The position numbers were made by a program, and so were the translations under genes. 64,000 nucleotides of DNA, taken from positions 2,542,001-2,606,000 of the forward strand of contig NC_058152.1 in NCBI RefSeq assembly GCF_011075055.1, given 5' to 3'. A model generated the notes under the pieces. The model was not told the origin of the DNA. It saw only the letters and a program-made list of their open reading frames with translations, and did not search any database. The stretch is from Mangifera indica (taxonomy: Eukaryota > Streptophyta > Magnoliopsida > Sapindales > Anacardiaceae). Of the stretch, positions 38,191 to 49,363 are shown one piece after another; within the stretch, counting starts at the first letter, position 1; each line of letters opens with the position of its first letter.

Positions 38191-39359
38191 AGATAAGCAC
38201 AATTTTCTTTCTCAACTTTAAATATTCTTCCCTTGCCAACTTTGTATGCAACTCCACAAGTCATACACATTTCTTTTTCTCTCGGTGTTATATGGCTTAT
38301 TGCTTCACGCTGCTCCACCAATGCCGACATGACATTGGAGTTTAGCACTTCATTCATCTTGCTATAGCGCAATCAACTTTTGTAATTGTTGTTGCGGAAC
38401 GTTGTACCAAAGTGACGACACATTAGTCTAGGGATATTGTGTGAAACTCTTCATCTACTGAGTGAAGAGGGAAAGAAATTATGAAAATTGTTGAGACATA
38501 GGAGGTTTGGATCTTTGTTGACTTGAATGACATGAGTGCAATCAAAACCGCACACACGATAAAGTTTTCGAAAATGGTGCTACCACTATGCACTTACTAT
38601 GATGTAGATCATCTTATTATCATACTGATAATTTTCTTCTAATATTTGTTTTAACAACAACTCATACACTTCATTCAATGGAAGATGCATGACCCTAGTT
38701 GAATGACCAAACTTTCATTTTATTTATTATAGATTTATTTTACTCGTTAATTATTAACTCATATGGTTAGGTTGTCTACACATTTACAATCTAGTTTGAA
38801 CAAAGCTAACTGAGTGATATGAAATATTTGAAATAGAAATGAGTAGTCATGATTTCATGAGCAGAAAACGATGAGTTATAGTGTATTGACATTAAGAGAA
38901 GGGATAAAGAAATGACTTTTGATGAATTTAATTGTGTGCAAAAACACGTTTAATAGTGAGAAAATGAACAATAAGATGTTATTAATGAGTTAAAGTATTA
39001 TTTTGGTCACCTATTTAATGAGTGTTTAATGTTCAAACATTTTTTTATTATTGTTTTAGAGGTTTGAGATGATTCGTGCAGGGCTGCAGGAGGAGCAAAA
39101 TTTAGCTTGAGTGGATGCATAAGGAGGGATTGATTTTATTACATGTTATGATTTTATGTTTATTTATGTTTGATGTATCAACACGTTTATTATTTTCCTA
39201 TGGATACTATTTGAGATTTTGCAAGGGCAACTTTCACACACTTTTAATGAAATTTTAAATTCATGCTCAATTAATTATTAATTTTTAAGTTATTTCCATT
39301 GCACTAAGTTTTTTTGGATGTAATTTAATTAAAGTTAACCCCCATCTTTAGATGTGTAT
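38191..39359. other. Unassigned sequence beside the Copia relic
   Basis: May include further decayed Copia sequence. A minus-strand frame at 38121-38372 contains a CxxC pair, but it runs into the hAT-type element and is not called as a gene. No other feature is visible. Confidence 0.35.
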
Positions 39360-40155
39360 TCTTTCAACAGAGTATTTGTCCAAAGAGAGGTGTTATAAGG
39401 TTGATGTCTTATGGGACATCTACTAGTTGCTAATCAAAATTAAAATACATAGATTTTATTTTTGATTTCGTAACACTTTGACAATGTGTAATATCGATAT
39501 CATCTATAGCTTCATTTAAAAGAAGATTTGATTCCTCCATACTTCTTGTATTGGTCAAATTGTAAAACCGTTCACCTACTACGTTAAGACATTTTAGGTT
39601 GTTGAACAATTTCATCATTTGTTCTTGGTTTAAGATGTCGAAGCCCCTGAGTTATCATTAGTAGTCATACCTCGAGTGGAATCTTCATTAATAATCACTT
39701 TTTGATCAGTTGGACTATAAAAATAATTACCTTTGGTATCATTTTGGGCACCTCACAAATATACATACATATGATGATCAGTCCAACTTACTTTTACTAT
39801 CCTTTAGATCATACATTGGACAGATTTCGATACAAATATGGTGTAAACTAATTTTATATATAATCTGTCCATAATTTGGTTAGTGTCATAGGGATAGACT
39901 TATATGAGACTAAGTTTAGAAGATATCCTATTGTCTGCAGAACATAACTCTAAAAACCATTGGGTAACTCAAAATAACTCAACATAGGTCTCATCATGTC
40001 CATTAAATTCTATTTATGTTCTATACAACTCCATACTGTTGTGGTGTTCCTAGGGCAATGAGTTGGGATAAAATTCTTTGTCTTTTAGGTGGTTATCAAA
40101 TTGACCAGAGAGGAATTCACGATCACAATATGATCATATTGACTTGATGTTTTTA
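39360..40155 (-). mobile_element. Decayed Copia integrase to early reverse-transcriptase region
   Basis: On the minus strand, broken frames match the Copia polyprotein in the right order: an integrase block containing the GTPQQ(N)GV context near 40060, the block with MDM.RPMLSY near 40000, the GYPKGTKGYYFYSP-like block near 39720 and a segment ending in KSKIKSMYFN near 39430. Several stop codons and frameshifts interrupt them. The sequence stops abruptly at the Harbinger-type element starting at 40156. No LTRs were recognised. Confidence 0.8.
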
Positions 40156-40636
40156 GGGAGCGTTTAGTTTAGATAATGTTTTATTATCAAAATATAAAGA
40201 TCACCTTGAAGATAGATTATTTAGAAGATTACTGGGTATAAATGATTACTAAGTTTGATAAAATTTGGTAGGTATAAATAATTATTATGTTTGGTTAAAG
40301 GTAATAAAAGATTACTAATAAATTATTTTATTTAAATGCCCTTAAATATAATTATTTTTAAATATTTTTATATTATTTATCATATTGATTAAAAATAAAT
40401 TTATTTTTGTCTCAAAAAATTAATAAATAATAATATAATTATAATAAAATCAAAATTATCTTGATACTCTTTAAATACCTAAGGTGAATGTGATAATCAG
40501 ATTACCACTTATATTATCTGTCACGTCAGCATTGGTAATATAAGATTACTGTAATATTTTATTACTAACAAACCAAACAAAGGAATAAAAGATAGACTAC
40601 TGAGGTAATTTTAAAAATCAGGAACCAAACGCCCCC
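40156..40636. mobile_element. Harbinger-type miniature element, copy 1 (481 bp)
   Basis: Starts GGGAGCGTTTAGTTTAG and ends CCAAACGCCCCC, with TTA on both sides (40153-40155 and 40637-40639), the 3-bp duplication of PIF/Harbinger elements. It is colinear over its full length with the copy at 51055 ('agattactgggtataaat', 'gtcacgtcagcattggtaat', 'gattactgtaatattttatt'). Confidence 0.88.
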
Positions 40637-40791
40637 TTAATATTCATGAGTTTTAACCAAAGGTGCCAAAGATATGTCTAATTGTTGTTTGACAGTATGG
40701 TTTCCTGTTATTCCTTTGTCCTTTCTTCTTGTTAATTGATGACGTATTTGGTTTTATAATGTATAAGTTATTAGTCATTGTCTAGCACAAT

Positions 40792-41131
40792 TAGCGCTAG
40801 ATTCGAGCTGAGTCCGTTTGAGCTTGGTTCAAATAAACCTGAAACGAGTCAGCCCTATATAGACTCGATCAAGCTCGAGCTACTCATCAAATTTTTTAAT
40901 TAAAAATTTTGATACAAAACGATATCGTTTTGACCAATATATATTCAAATAATATCGTTTTGATAACAAAATAGTTAAAAACTTGAGTTTGAAAGGAGTC
41001 GAGTCAAATTCGAGCCGAGTTCAAACTGGACTTCCATGAGCTCGAACTTGATCTTTGCTATATACAAACCGAGCCAAGCTCGAGCTCAAGCGAGCTCGAA
41101 CTCGGCTCAACTCTGCTCAAATCTTACCCTA
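40792..41131. mobile_element. hAT-type miniature element, copy 2 (340 bp)
   Basis: Starts TAGCGCTAGATTCGAGCTGA and ends near CTCAAATCTTACCCTA, with flanks AGCACAAT (40784-40791) and AGAACAAT (41132-41139) agreeing at 7 of 8 positions. It shares the palindrome AAAACGATATCGTTTT (40916-40931) and the order of internal motifs with copy 1 at 37890. Confidence 0.82.
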
Positions 41132-41789
41132 AGAACAATGAATGACTTACCTCATACAATGATAACAAATTTATCAAACATTACAAAATACCCCGAATTA
41201 ATTAGGCACCTGATTGATTAAGTTATGGCCTGGAAGTAATAATTCATGTTAAATAAAATTCAGGCCTGTAGTTGGTCTGGACAAAAAAAATTTGCCCATT
41301 AAGTTTTAGACTCAAGTTTGAATCACTGTTCATACCCAAGGCTTAAAAAAACCCAAAAAATATATTGTTTGTTCATTTATATTAATGTTATATTTAGGTA
41401 ATATTTATTAATTTGTTTGACATTTAAAATGAAATAAATTTAAATATTACGTGAATAGGTGTAACTAAAACTAATTTTTTTAATTTTCCAAATTGAACTT
41501 TATATATATATACACACACACGATAGGATTACAAACTTTCTCTAAAGTTTTGAATGATTTTAAGATTGTATTAAGAAATTGTTCAAAGTCCAAAGTGGTT
41601 ACCCTACAATTTTAATAGTCCTAATACGTAGAAAATAAAGAAATATTTCACAATTATTAATCAAACATACCCTAAACTACTCTATTTCTCTCTCTTTTGC
41701 CTAACTCAAGCAAAGGTAAGCAAACCAGAAATCCTCACAAACCTTTAACTCATTTGAGCACCTTTAAAGTGTTGGAACTACTTCATATG

Positions 41790-42187
41790 GACCCCATGGG
41801 TTCATGCAAACTGAAAGCATGGGTGGAAAGAGGTATGTTGAGTGCATCTTGTTTGGATCATAGGGGTAGTTAGGTAGATATAGTCCAATTGATGGATTGC
41901 AATAGCAATTATTAGGCGATAATTAAGATGACGCTCTATATAGCACTTTATCATAAAAAGTGTATATCTTGATATGTTACATTGGGATGAGATGGGTGAA
42001 AGAGATTCTTTAACACAAACATTAAGGTTGAAAATGATTTAGAAGATGATAAATGATGTAAAATTGATCCTGAAGAGGATAAGGTAGACTTGTGATCGAC
42101 AAATAACCTATATTAACTAGAAGAGAATAGATCTGGAGTTTAATGTGGGTGATTGAATGTTTGTCAAAAGAGCTCTCTATTGACATG
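41790..42187 (+). mobile_element. Old Gypsy integrase, left part
   Basis: Plus-strand frames, broken by stops and frameshifts, resemble the Gypsy integrase: an ALYH.KC-like ALYGRKC block near 41945, a WDEMGE-like block near 41985 and an LEFNVGD-like block near 42140. The sequence is cut at 42187 by the solo LTR and resumes at 44668 or 44673. Confidence 0.72.
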
Positions 42188-42279
42188 TGTAATACCTTCA
42201 GGTATATTCTAGGGGTAATTATGTCTTTTGACCCTGTTTTGAGATTTTTTCCATTTTAAATATATATATGTATGGGTGT

Positions 42280-42285
<6 letters not shown>

Positions 42286-42323
<38 letters not shown>
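42286..42323. repeat. (TA)n microsatellite inside the solo LTR
   Basis: About 18 TA dinucleotides; it explains the spurious Tyr/Ile-rich frames on both strands. Confidence 0.95.
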
Positions 42324-42328
<5 letters not shown>

Positions 42329-42869
42329 CAAAAAAGTCAAAAAGAAAAGGAAAAAGACAAAGAGAAAAAGAGAAAGAGATAAGACTTTATATATAAAGAG
42401 AAAGAGAAGACTTTTCCATAATTTCCGTCCATATTCCAGCAGCCACCATTCTTCATGCCTTTTCTTTGCTTTCTTGAAGCCAAAGGAAGAAATTGAAGAG
42501 ATATTGGAAGATAAAATAAAAAGAAAAAAAAGAGAAGCACCTTGGAAGCTTTGGTAACCAAAGATCTCCTTCCTTCTCCTTTTATCTATGTTTATATGCA
42601 TGTTATGTGAATATGTTAGTGTGTTTTGGTATTGATTTAAAGTGATCTTGGTGATAAAGGAAGCAAAACAAAGAGGAGGAAGCCAACTTGCAAAGATTTG
42701 ACTTGAAACAAGGTAAGGGATATCCTCCTTGATATGTTACATGTTTTAGGCTTTTGGTTTCTTGGATCTATGTTATAAATGATGAATTTGAAGTTGAGAA
42801 ATGTTGTTTTGCCATTTGGGATGTCTATGTGTGTTATTTTGTTCATGACAGAAAGTTGCATGATATTTA

Positions 42870-43610
42870 CAGTTTTTGCCATTGAGTTCGTCTCATGTTT
42901 TGGCTGTCTTATCTGATGAATTATAAGTGCTATTATATCTCGTTGGAAAGCTCTTTGAATTATCTTTTCAATTATATATAGCTTGTATGAATCAGAGATC
43001 ATTTGGACTGTTAAAGATTTGTATGAATCGAAAGGACTGGTTTACCAAATAAACGAGGAGACAGTTTTGTCACTTAGTTTATCTCACGTTTGACTGTCTT
43101 ATCTATGGAATTATGAGTGCTATTATATCTCGTTGGAAAGCTCTTTGAATTATCTTTCCAATGATATATATCTTGTATGAATTAAAGATCATTTGAACTG
43201 TTAAAGATTTGTATGAACCGAAAGGACTGGTTTACTAAATAAACAGAGGAGGCAGTTTTGTCACTGAGTTTATCTCACATTTTGATTGCCTTATCTATGG
43301 AATTATGAGTGATATTATATCTCTTTGGAAAGCTCTTTGAATTATATTTTCAGTGATATATAGCTTGCATGAATTGAGAATCATTTGGATTGTTAAATAT
43401 TGCATGAACCACAAGAACTGTTTTATCAAATAAACAAAGGAGGCAGTTTTTGTCATTGAGTTTATCTCACATTTTGACTGTCTTATCTATTGAATTATGA
43501 GTGTTATTATAGCTTGTTGGAAAGATCTTTGAATCCTCTTTTCAATGATATATAGCTTGTATGAATTAGAAATCGTTTGGGCTATCAAATTATATGAAAA
43601 TGAAGGCTGC
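42870..43610. repeat. Four tandem ~191-bp repeats inside the solo LTR
   Basis: Copies start at 42870, 43062, 43253 and 43444. Each contains 'gtctcatgttttggctgtct' or a variant, then 'ttatgagtgctattatatct', 'cgttggaaagctctttgaat', 'gatatatagcttgtatgaat' and 'caaataaac'. Copy 4 is the most diverged at its end. Confidence 0.92.
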
Positions 43611-43649
43611 CCTGAGAAATACTGTTTAACAGTATTTCGTAGTTCTGGG

Positions 43650-43650
43650 C

Positions 43651-43682
<32 letters not shown>

Positions 43683-43770
43683 AAAGGAAGAAGAAAGAAA
43701 AGAAAAGAAAGGAAAGGAAAGGAAAGAAAAAAAAAAGAAGAAAAGAAAAAAGAAAGAAAAGCAAGAAAAA
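43650..43770. repeat. GAAA/GGAAA purine tract
   Basis: Almost pure A/G on the plus strand; a simple repeat. Coding frames across it are artefacts. Confidence 0.95.
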
Positions 43771-43914
43771 GAATTTGGGGCTCAAGATTTAGGGGTCGTC
43801 CCAAGAGTAATGTCTGGTGAGTTATAAATAAATTTAAATGGAAGCAAAATTAGTAAGATATAAGACCCGCATGCATGCTATAAACTATGAGGGGACACTT
43901 TACACTACACCGCC

Positions 43915-43978
43915 CGCAGTAGGGCACGTCCGCAGTAGGACACGTCCGCAGTAGGACACGTCCGTAGTATGACATAGA
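43915..43978. repeat. Four 16-bp tandem repeats
   Basis: Unit 'cgcagtaggacacgtc' starts at 43915, 43931, 43947 and 43963 (last copy diverged). The units abut without spacers, so this is a minisatellite and not a CRISPR array. Confidence 0.9.
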
Positions 43979-44667
43979 CCCCTAGTAGGGTCCGCTCGTA
44001 GTAAAGCTCAATTCAGATTCAGAAATAGTGTAGTAAAAGAAAAAGAGTTTAAACTTAGAAAAATACCAAATCCCTATAGTTAGCTTCCATAAAGTATCAA
44101 ATAGACACCAGATGGGACAAAGTATGACCCAAATAGTAAAGAGTGAACTAAATTACCCCCTCAATCTCTTATAAAGGTTAAGATGTAAGGTTGAGTCCCA
44201 AAAGTGAGTTAGAACAGGAAAAAAAGATAGTTTACTTGATTCTTTCCCTTCACTGAGTGTTTTTATCACTCACTCCCTTTTCTTTCCTGATTGCAGGTAC
44301 AAGTGATCGAGGTAGCTGTGAGGCAGGGTCAAGTCAGCGTAGGTAGATCCGACTGGAACAAGTTATCTCTGGTTTATATTACATGCATACAGTGGCATGT
44401 TCTTGTCGACTTTTGACTTTTTGAGATTATGGTACAGTTGCATATGATTACTCCCTGTTTTCAGATGCTTTCAGATGAGTTTTCATATGAGTATATACAT
44501 CTTTTGTTTGCTTCCAGATTTTCAGTTTTCTTGGAATACTTCCTAAATACTTTTAATAATGCGTTTATTTTAAAGTATTTTTAAAAAGAAAAAAAAATAG
44601 ACGCTCCGAATATTAATTCGTAATATTTCTCCTTCGATGGGTAGTACTTCTAGGGAGGGATGTTGCA

Positions 44668-45101
44668 ACATGTGATAAGGTTTGAAAAGAAAGGAAAACT
44701 TTTTTTGAGGTATATTGATCCTTTTGAGGTGCTAAAGAGGATTAATAAGGTAGCACATTGGCTTGTGCTACTAGCAAGTATGAATTGTATCCATAATGTG
44801 TTTCATATCTCATTGTTATATAAGTACGTTGGTAATCCTTTACATGTGTTGGGGAGGAAGGCAGTGGAGTTAGAAGATAATTTGATCTATGAGGAGTGAC
44901 TAGTACAAATATAGGATAGGAAAGCAAACAAGCTTCGTAACAAGACTATTCCACTATTTAAGGTACTTTTAAGGAATCATAAAATTAAAAAGGATAATTG
45001 GGAGGTTGAAGAGGATAGCTAGGAAGTTGAGTAAGACATGAGAGATGAACTTTCTAAACTATTCAGGTGAATTTTGAGTGTGAAATTTTTATAAGGAGAA
45101 A
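44668..45101 (+). mobile_element. Old Gypsy integrase, right part, with polypurine tract
   Basis: From 44675 a frame matches the end of Gypsy integrase: a KKGKL...RYIDPFEVL block, then HNVFHISLL and a DNLIYEE block. It ends in broken frames near 45070. A purine tract 'ataaggagaaaa' at about 45089-45100 precedes TGTAACACTT at 45102, the expected layout of a polypurine tract before a 3' LTR. Confidence 0.82.
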
Positions 45102-45230
45102 ATGTAACACTTGTACGTACATCCCTAGGGTTTTTTTGTCATTTAATTTACATATGCATGGCCTAAGTCACAAAGAATAATTTTAAGTATTGAATTAAAG
45201 GAAGGAAGAATCATTCATAGAAGTGTAATG
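45102..45230 (+). mobile_element. Possible start of the old Gypsy 3' LTR
   Basis: TGTAACACTTGTACGTACAT follows the polypurine tract and looks like a Gypsy LTR start. Its right end could not be located, so the end given here is arbitrary. Confidence 0.45.
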
Positions 45231-47920
45231 CTCATTCCATAGTTACAGTATTTTTCAAATCGAATAACTACCTTAATGGAATGTTTGTTCCATAGTGAAG
45301 GTTATTGGCTAATCTTTAAAGGTTTCTACATTCATTACTCGTGAGATTCCACCCTTAAGTATAACTAACATTCTCATACATAAATCTTAACCCAAATAAA
45401 CTTAATAAATCTTTTTTGGTTTCAAAACAAATCCATTAACAAGATCCTTATAGCACACATTATACATCACAAGAACAAGGTAAAAGAAAAGCAGGTCATC
45501 CTACTTACTCGGTCACAATGTAACAAGTTCAATGTTGATATCCTTCCTTTTTCACTCACCAAAAAACCTCTCATGTCGTTGGAAAAGCACAACATTAGCT
45601 CTCTCATTCTCTCTCTTAAAGTTGGAAAAGAATGAGTTTGCAAATATTATAGGATAATCTTCCCATCAATGCGATAATATGCCTTTTATAAACTTTTTCC
45701 AATTGTAAATAAGCACATGGGTGTACATCCTATGCATGCACAATTATGCACCCCTTTTAAAATCTCTTATGTGACACATTATCTATTTGATTGATGTGCC
45801 ATCGGTGAATGAGCGTACACCCTCCATGCACAATTGTTCATCAGTTTAAAAATCAATTAAAATTACTAATTTTAAGTCTTTAACCCATGCCACTTCATAC
45901 ACAATCAAAATATTAATGAAATGACTATTTTAACCTTGAGATATACATATTGGTGTTATAGCATCATAACATGCCCTGTTAGGTTTTTTCACGCTCAACA
46001 ATAGGAATATCTTCAATTTTTCAGTCAAATTATTCATTTCACTCATCAAATCAAATCATAAATAACCATAGACAATTTTACAATATCTCATAACCAATTT
46101 TGACTTAAAAAACCTAATTTTCCTAAGTAAAATTTGAAATTTTAACCATAAATCCTAAACACCCTATTGATGGAAAATGTAACACTTTTAGGTAAAATTC
46201 ACAGTTTCAACACATAAAACACATCCTAGTCTCATGTCAATAATGGTAAGGGTTGTAGTGACAACGATATTGACAATGTAGTGTAAGCGACAACAGTTGT
46301 AACAAAGATAATGGATTGTGATATTAGTGATTTTGGTGGTGTGGTCATGGTAGTGGTGGGGGGTGTGTGGGTGGTAATGGTTGTGGCAGAGTGGTGTTGT
46401 GTGGTATGATGTGAGTGGTGTTGGTAGCTATGACAATGTGTTCTAGCAATGGTAGAAGTGGTGTGTGGGTCATGACAATGTGATGGGATTAGTGGCGATT
46501 GTGACAATATAGTATGGTATGTTGTGGTGTGGGTGGTGGTCATGGTTATGACAGTGTAATACAGGTGAGAGTGGTATTTGTGACACTGTGGTGGGGATGG
46601 TTGTGGTAATTCCTTATCTTCATCATTCATGTCATCGATGTTAATGAATAAAGATATAGTGAAAGAACAGGTTTTGCAATACATTGATGAGGTGGAAAGC
46701 TATCATTGCCTATGTCACCATGTCCAAATTTCACATTTAGCATTTTTTAGGGAAAAAAAAACAACAAAAAAGGAGAGGAAGAGTTGGATGGTGGTAAAAA
46801 AAATAAGAAACAACCAAGATGATTTAAACATTTTAGAAATTGTTTTTCCATTATTGATCTTTTGAAACTTTATTTTCATGTCATTTCATAGATAAAGTTA
46901 ACGAATAGATTTGAGAAGTATCGCCTTCACTTTGTTTTTTTTGTTGTAAATATGTCATTTTCAAACTTAAAAAATGAAAAAAAATATGAAAGTTACAAAC
47001 TCGTATAGGAAACACTCAAAATTCCATCCCTCATGAATCACATGGACTTATGGGTCAAAAGCATGTGGTCACATAGACATAGTATTGTTATGGTAGACAA
47101 TTTAGCAATGCATTTTCATATAGTTGCTGGTCCTAAAGTTGCAACCATAGATAATTTTAGGTTAAAAATTAGGAATCAAAATTTGCATTTTTTAATTGAA
47201 AGATTGAACTATCAAAATTTTCTATTAAAAAAACTAAACTTTCATATTTTAAAATATAAAGAATCAAATTTTTAATATTTTCTATTAAAAATACAGAATA
47301 AATATAATTACAATTATTTATTTTATTTTGTTTTAAAAATAATTTGATTAGTTTGGTATTATAATTAAAAAAATAGTAAAAATTTTGTCTTTCAATAAAA
47401 AAATTTTAAAAATTTTATTCATTTATTAGAAAAATATAAAAGTTTAACCCTTCTAACAAAAAAATAAAATCCAACCACTTTAATTTTAAAAAAATGGTAA
47501 ATCACTTCAATAAAATAAAAAAATAAATTGAAGGATAAAACTATCGTTATTCTATAAAAAATCTCTAGATAATCTTGTTATAAAACAAAATAATACTATA
47601 TATAATTTTATGTATAAATAATATTTAATTATAAAATAATATATTATTATTTGTATACGTATTTTAATTTTATTGATTTAAAAAAAAAAAAAAAACGCTT
47701 GGAATGTCTTGGCTTGTCAATCGGGGGCCTACCATGGGAAAGCCGAAACAGCAAGGGCTCGGATTTTATATATCGTAATGTGATTAACCAACATGTAACG
47801 GCAGAATATAATGCCAAGATACAATAATTATGGGAATTTTAATTAGGATTAAAAAAAACGTGAAGCACGTAAAGGGGCACTGCAGTTTGGTTGGATGCAA
47901 CTGGTGCATGCAGCAATGGC
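45231..47920. other. Intergenic region upstream of the methyltransferase gene
   Basis: No gene recognised. A GT-rich low-complexity block lies at 46240-46620, and the DNA from 47.2 to 47.7 kb is extremely AT-rich. The last ~250 bases should include the methyltransferase promoter. Confidence 0.5.
46240..46620. repeat. GT/GGT-rich low-complexity block
   Basis: Irregular 'gtggtg', 'tgtggt' and 'gacaatgtg' units dominate for about 380 bases. The His/Thr-rich frame on the minus strand comes from this composition and has no recognised domain. Confidence 0.8.
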
Positions 47921-47928
47921 TATAAATA
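47921..47928 (+). promoter_or_regulatory. TATA box of the SABATH gene
   Basis: TATAAATA, 96 bases upstream of the start codon; initiation would fall near 47950. Confidence 0.75.
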
Positions 47929-48016
47929 CAGCAACTAGTATTCAATTTAAACAAGCAAAAGAAAGAAGAAGAAGAAGCAAGAGCCAGATAGCGAAACCAG
48001 AAGAGATACAAAAATC

Positions 48017-49363
48017 ATGGAAGTTGTTCAAGTTCTTCACATGAACGGAGGAGTCGGAGCAACAAGTTACGCCAACAATTCTTTACTTCAGGTATATTAA
48101 TATATGCCTTATATGCATCAAGAATAACTAGTTTTTTAACAAACTGTAATGTTGATTTTCTTCTTGGAGCAGAAAAAAGTGATAACTATGACGAAACCCA
48201 TCTGGGAGGAAGCAATAACTAAGCTCTACACCACAAGTTTCCCAGCGAAACTAGTTATTGCAGACTTGGGTTGTTCTTCAGGGCCGAACACTTTGCTGGT
48301 GGCATCTGAATTTATCAAAATAGTGAGCAATATCTGCAAAAAGCTGGGCAGCCAATCACCGGAATTTCAAGTGTTGTTGAATGACCTTCCGGGGAATGAT
48401 TTTAATACCATATTCAGGTCTTTGCCAAGGGTTCAGGAAAAGCTCAGAAAACAGATGGGGTGTGGCGCTGGTCACTGTTTCTTCTCCGGGGTTCCTGGCT
48501 CTTTCTATGGCAGGCTTTTCCCCGGCAAGAGTGTTAATATTTTCCACTCTTCATATAGTCTCCACTGGCTATCTCAGGTGACATTTTGGGTTTCGCTTTA
48601 ATCACATCATGTGCAATGACGGATCCCGAGATGCAAGGAGATCAATTGACTCTCCTTTGACCCTCGGTTTTGCCCTGATCATTTTCATAATTATATATTA
48701 AGAGTTATGAGTTTACTAATGAGATTCTGTTGACAGGTCCCTGAAGGTCTAGAGAGTAACAAAGGAAACATTTTCATGGCTAGCACAAGTCCACCATGCG
48801 TGCTTAAAGCTTATTACCAGCAATTCCAAAAAGATTTTTCATTGTTTTTAAAGTGTCGTTCGGAAGAATTGGTAGCAGGAGGGCGTATGGTTTTAACATT
48901 ACTGGGAAGAAGGAGCGACGACCCCTCAAGCAAAGAATGTTCCTACATCTGGGAACTTATGGCAATAGCTCTCAATGAAATGGCTTCAGAGGGAATTATA
49001 GAAGAAGAGAAAGTAGATTCCTTCAACATCCCAGTATACTCACCATCACCAAGCGAAATAAAATGTGAAGTTATGAAAGAAGGATCATTCGAGATTGATC
49101 GGATTGAGGTTACACAAGTAAACTGGGACGCATACAACAATGAATTTAAGGGAGGAAATGTGTCACAGTTGCAGTCACAAGATAGAGGATACAATGTGGC
49201 ACAGTGTATCAGAGCTGTCGCCGAGCCTTTGCTTATTAGTCACTTCGGTGAGGCCATAATTGATGAAGTTTTTAGCAAGTACGGGAAAATAGTTGCCGAT
49301 CGCATGGCTAAGGAGAAGACTGAATTTGTCAATATCACAATTTCCCTCGTGAAAAGTGGATGA
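48017..49363 (+). CDS. SABATH carboxyl methyltransferase, salicylate/benzoate/jasmonate type (368 aa, 3 exons)
   Basis: Exons 48017-48091, 48173-48577 and 48737-49363 join in frame with GT..AG introns. The family moves a methyl group from S-adenosylmethionine to the carboxyl of small acids such as salicylate, benzoate or jasmonate, in the cytosol. Seen: the opening HMNGGVGATSYANNSLLQKK with Ser22 and Gln25, the SAM-binding ADLGCSSGPNTL (55-66), LNDLPGNDFNTIF (94-106), and the substrate-pocket motif SSYSLHWLSQVP with His156-Trp157. Strict salicylate enzymes, as in Clarkia SAMT, usually have Met where this protein has His156; His is usual in benzoate/salicylate (BSMT) and jasmonate enzymes. Length matches the family (~360-380 aa). 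The exact substrate stays open. No broken motif suggests loss of activity. Confidence 0.93.

Larger units (their letters stand above)
42188..44667 (+). mobile_element. Solo Gypsy LTR (2480 bp)
   Basis: Begins TGTAATACCTTCAGGTATAT and ends GGAGGGATGTTGCA (TG..CA termini), with the direct duplication ACATG at 42183-42187 and 44668-44672. The 5-bp duplication and TG..CA ends define one LTR left after LTR-LTR recombination. It interrupts the integrase of an older Gypsy element: coding similarity runs up to 42187 and continues at 44673. Internally it holds four ~191-bp tandem repeats, a GAAA-rich tract and four 16-bp repeats. No coding region is supported in it. Confidence 0.87.

Noticed and set aside
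38121..38372. Minus-strand frame with a CxxC pair, a possible zinc-binding protein
   Set aside because: It extends into the hAT-type element, has no second metal-binding pair and no recognised family.
42209..42601. Tyr/Ile-rich frames on both strands near 42.3 kb
   Set aside because: Caused by the (TA)n microsatellite inside the solo LTR.
43915..43978. Short regular repeats resembling an array
   Set aside because: The 16-bp units abut without spacers and lie in a plant LTR; not CRISPR.
46232..46684. 150-residue His/Thr/Ser-rich frame on the minus strand
   Set aside because: It follows from a GT-rich simple repeat on the other strand; no domain, splice context or promoter.
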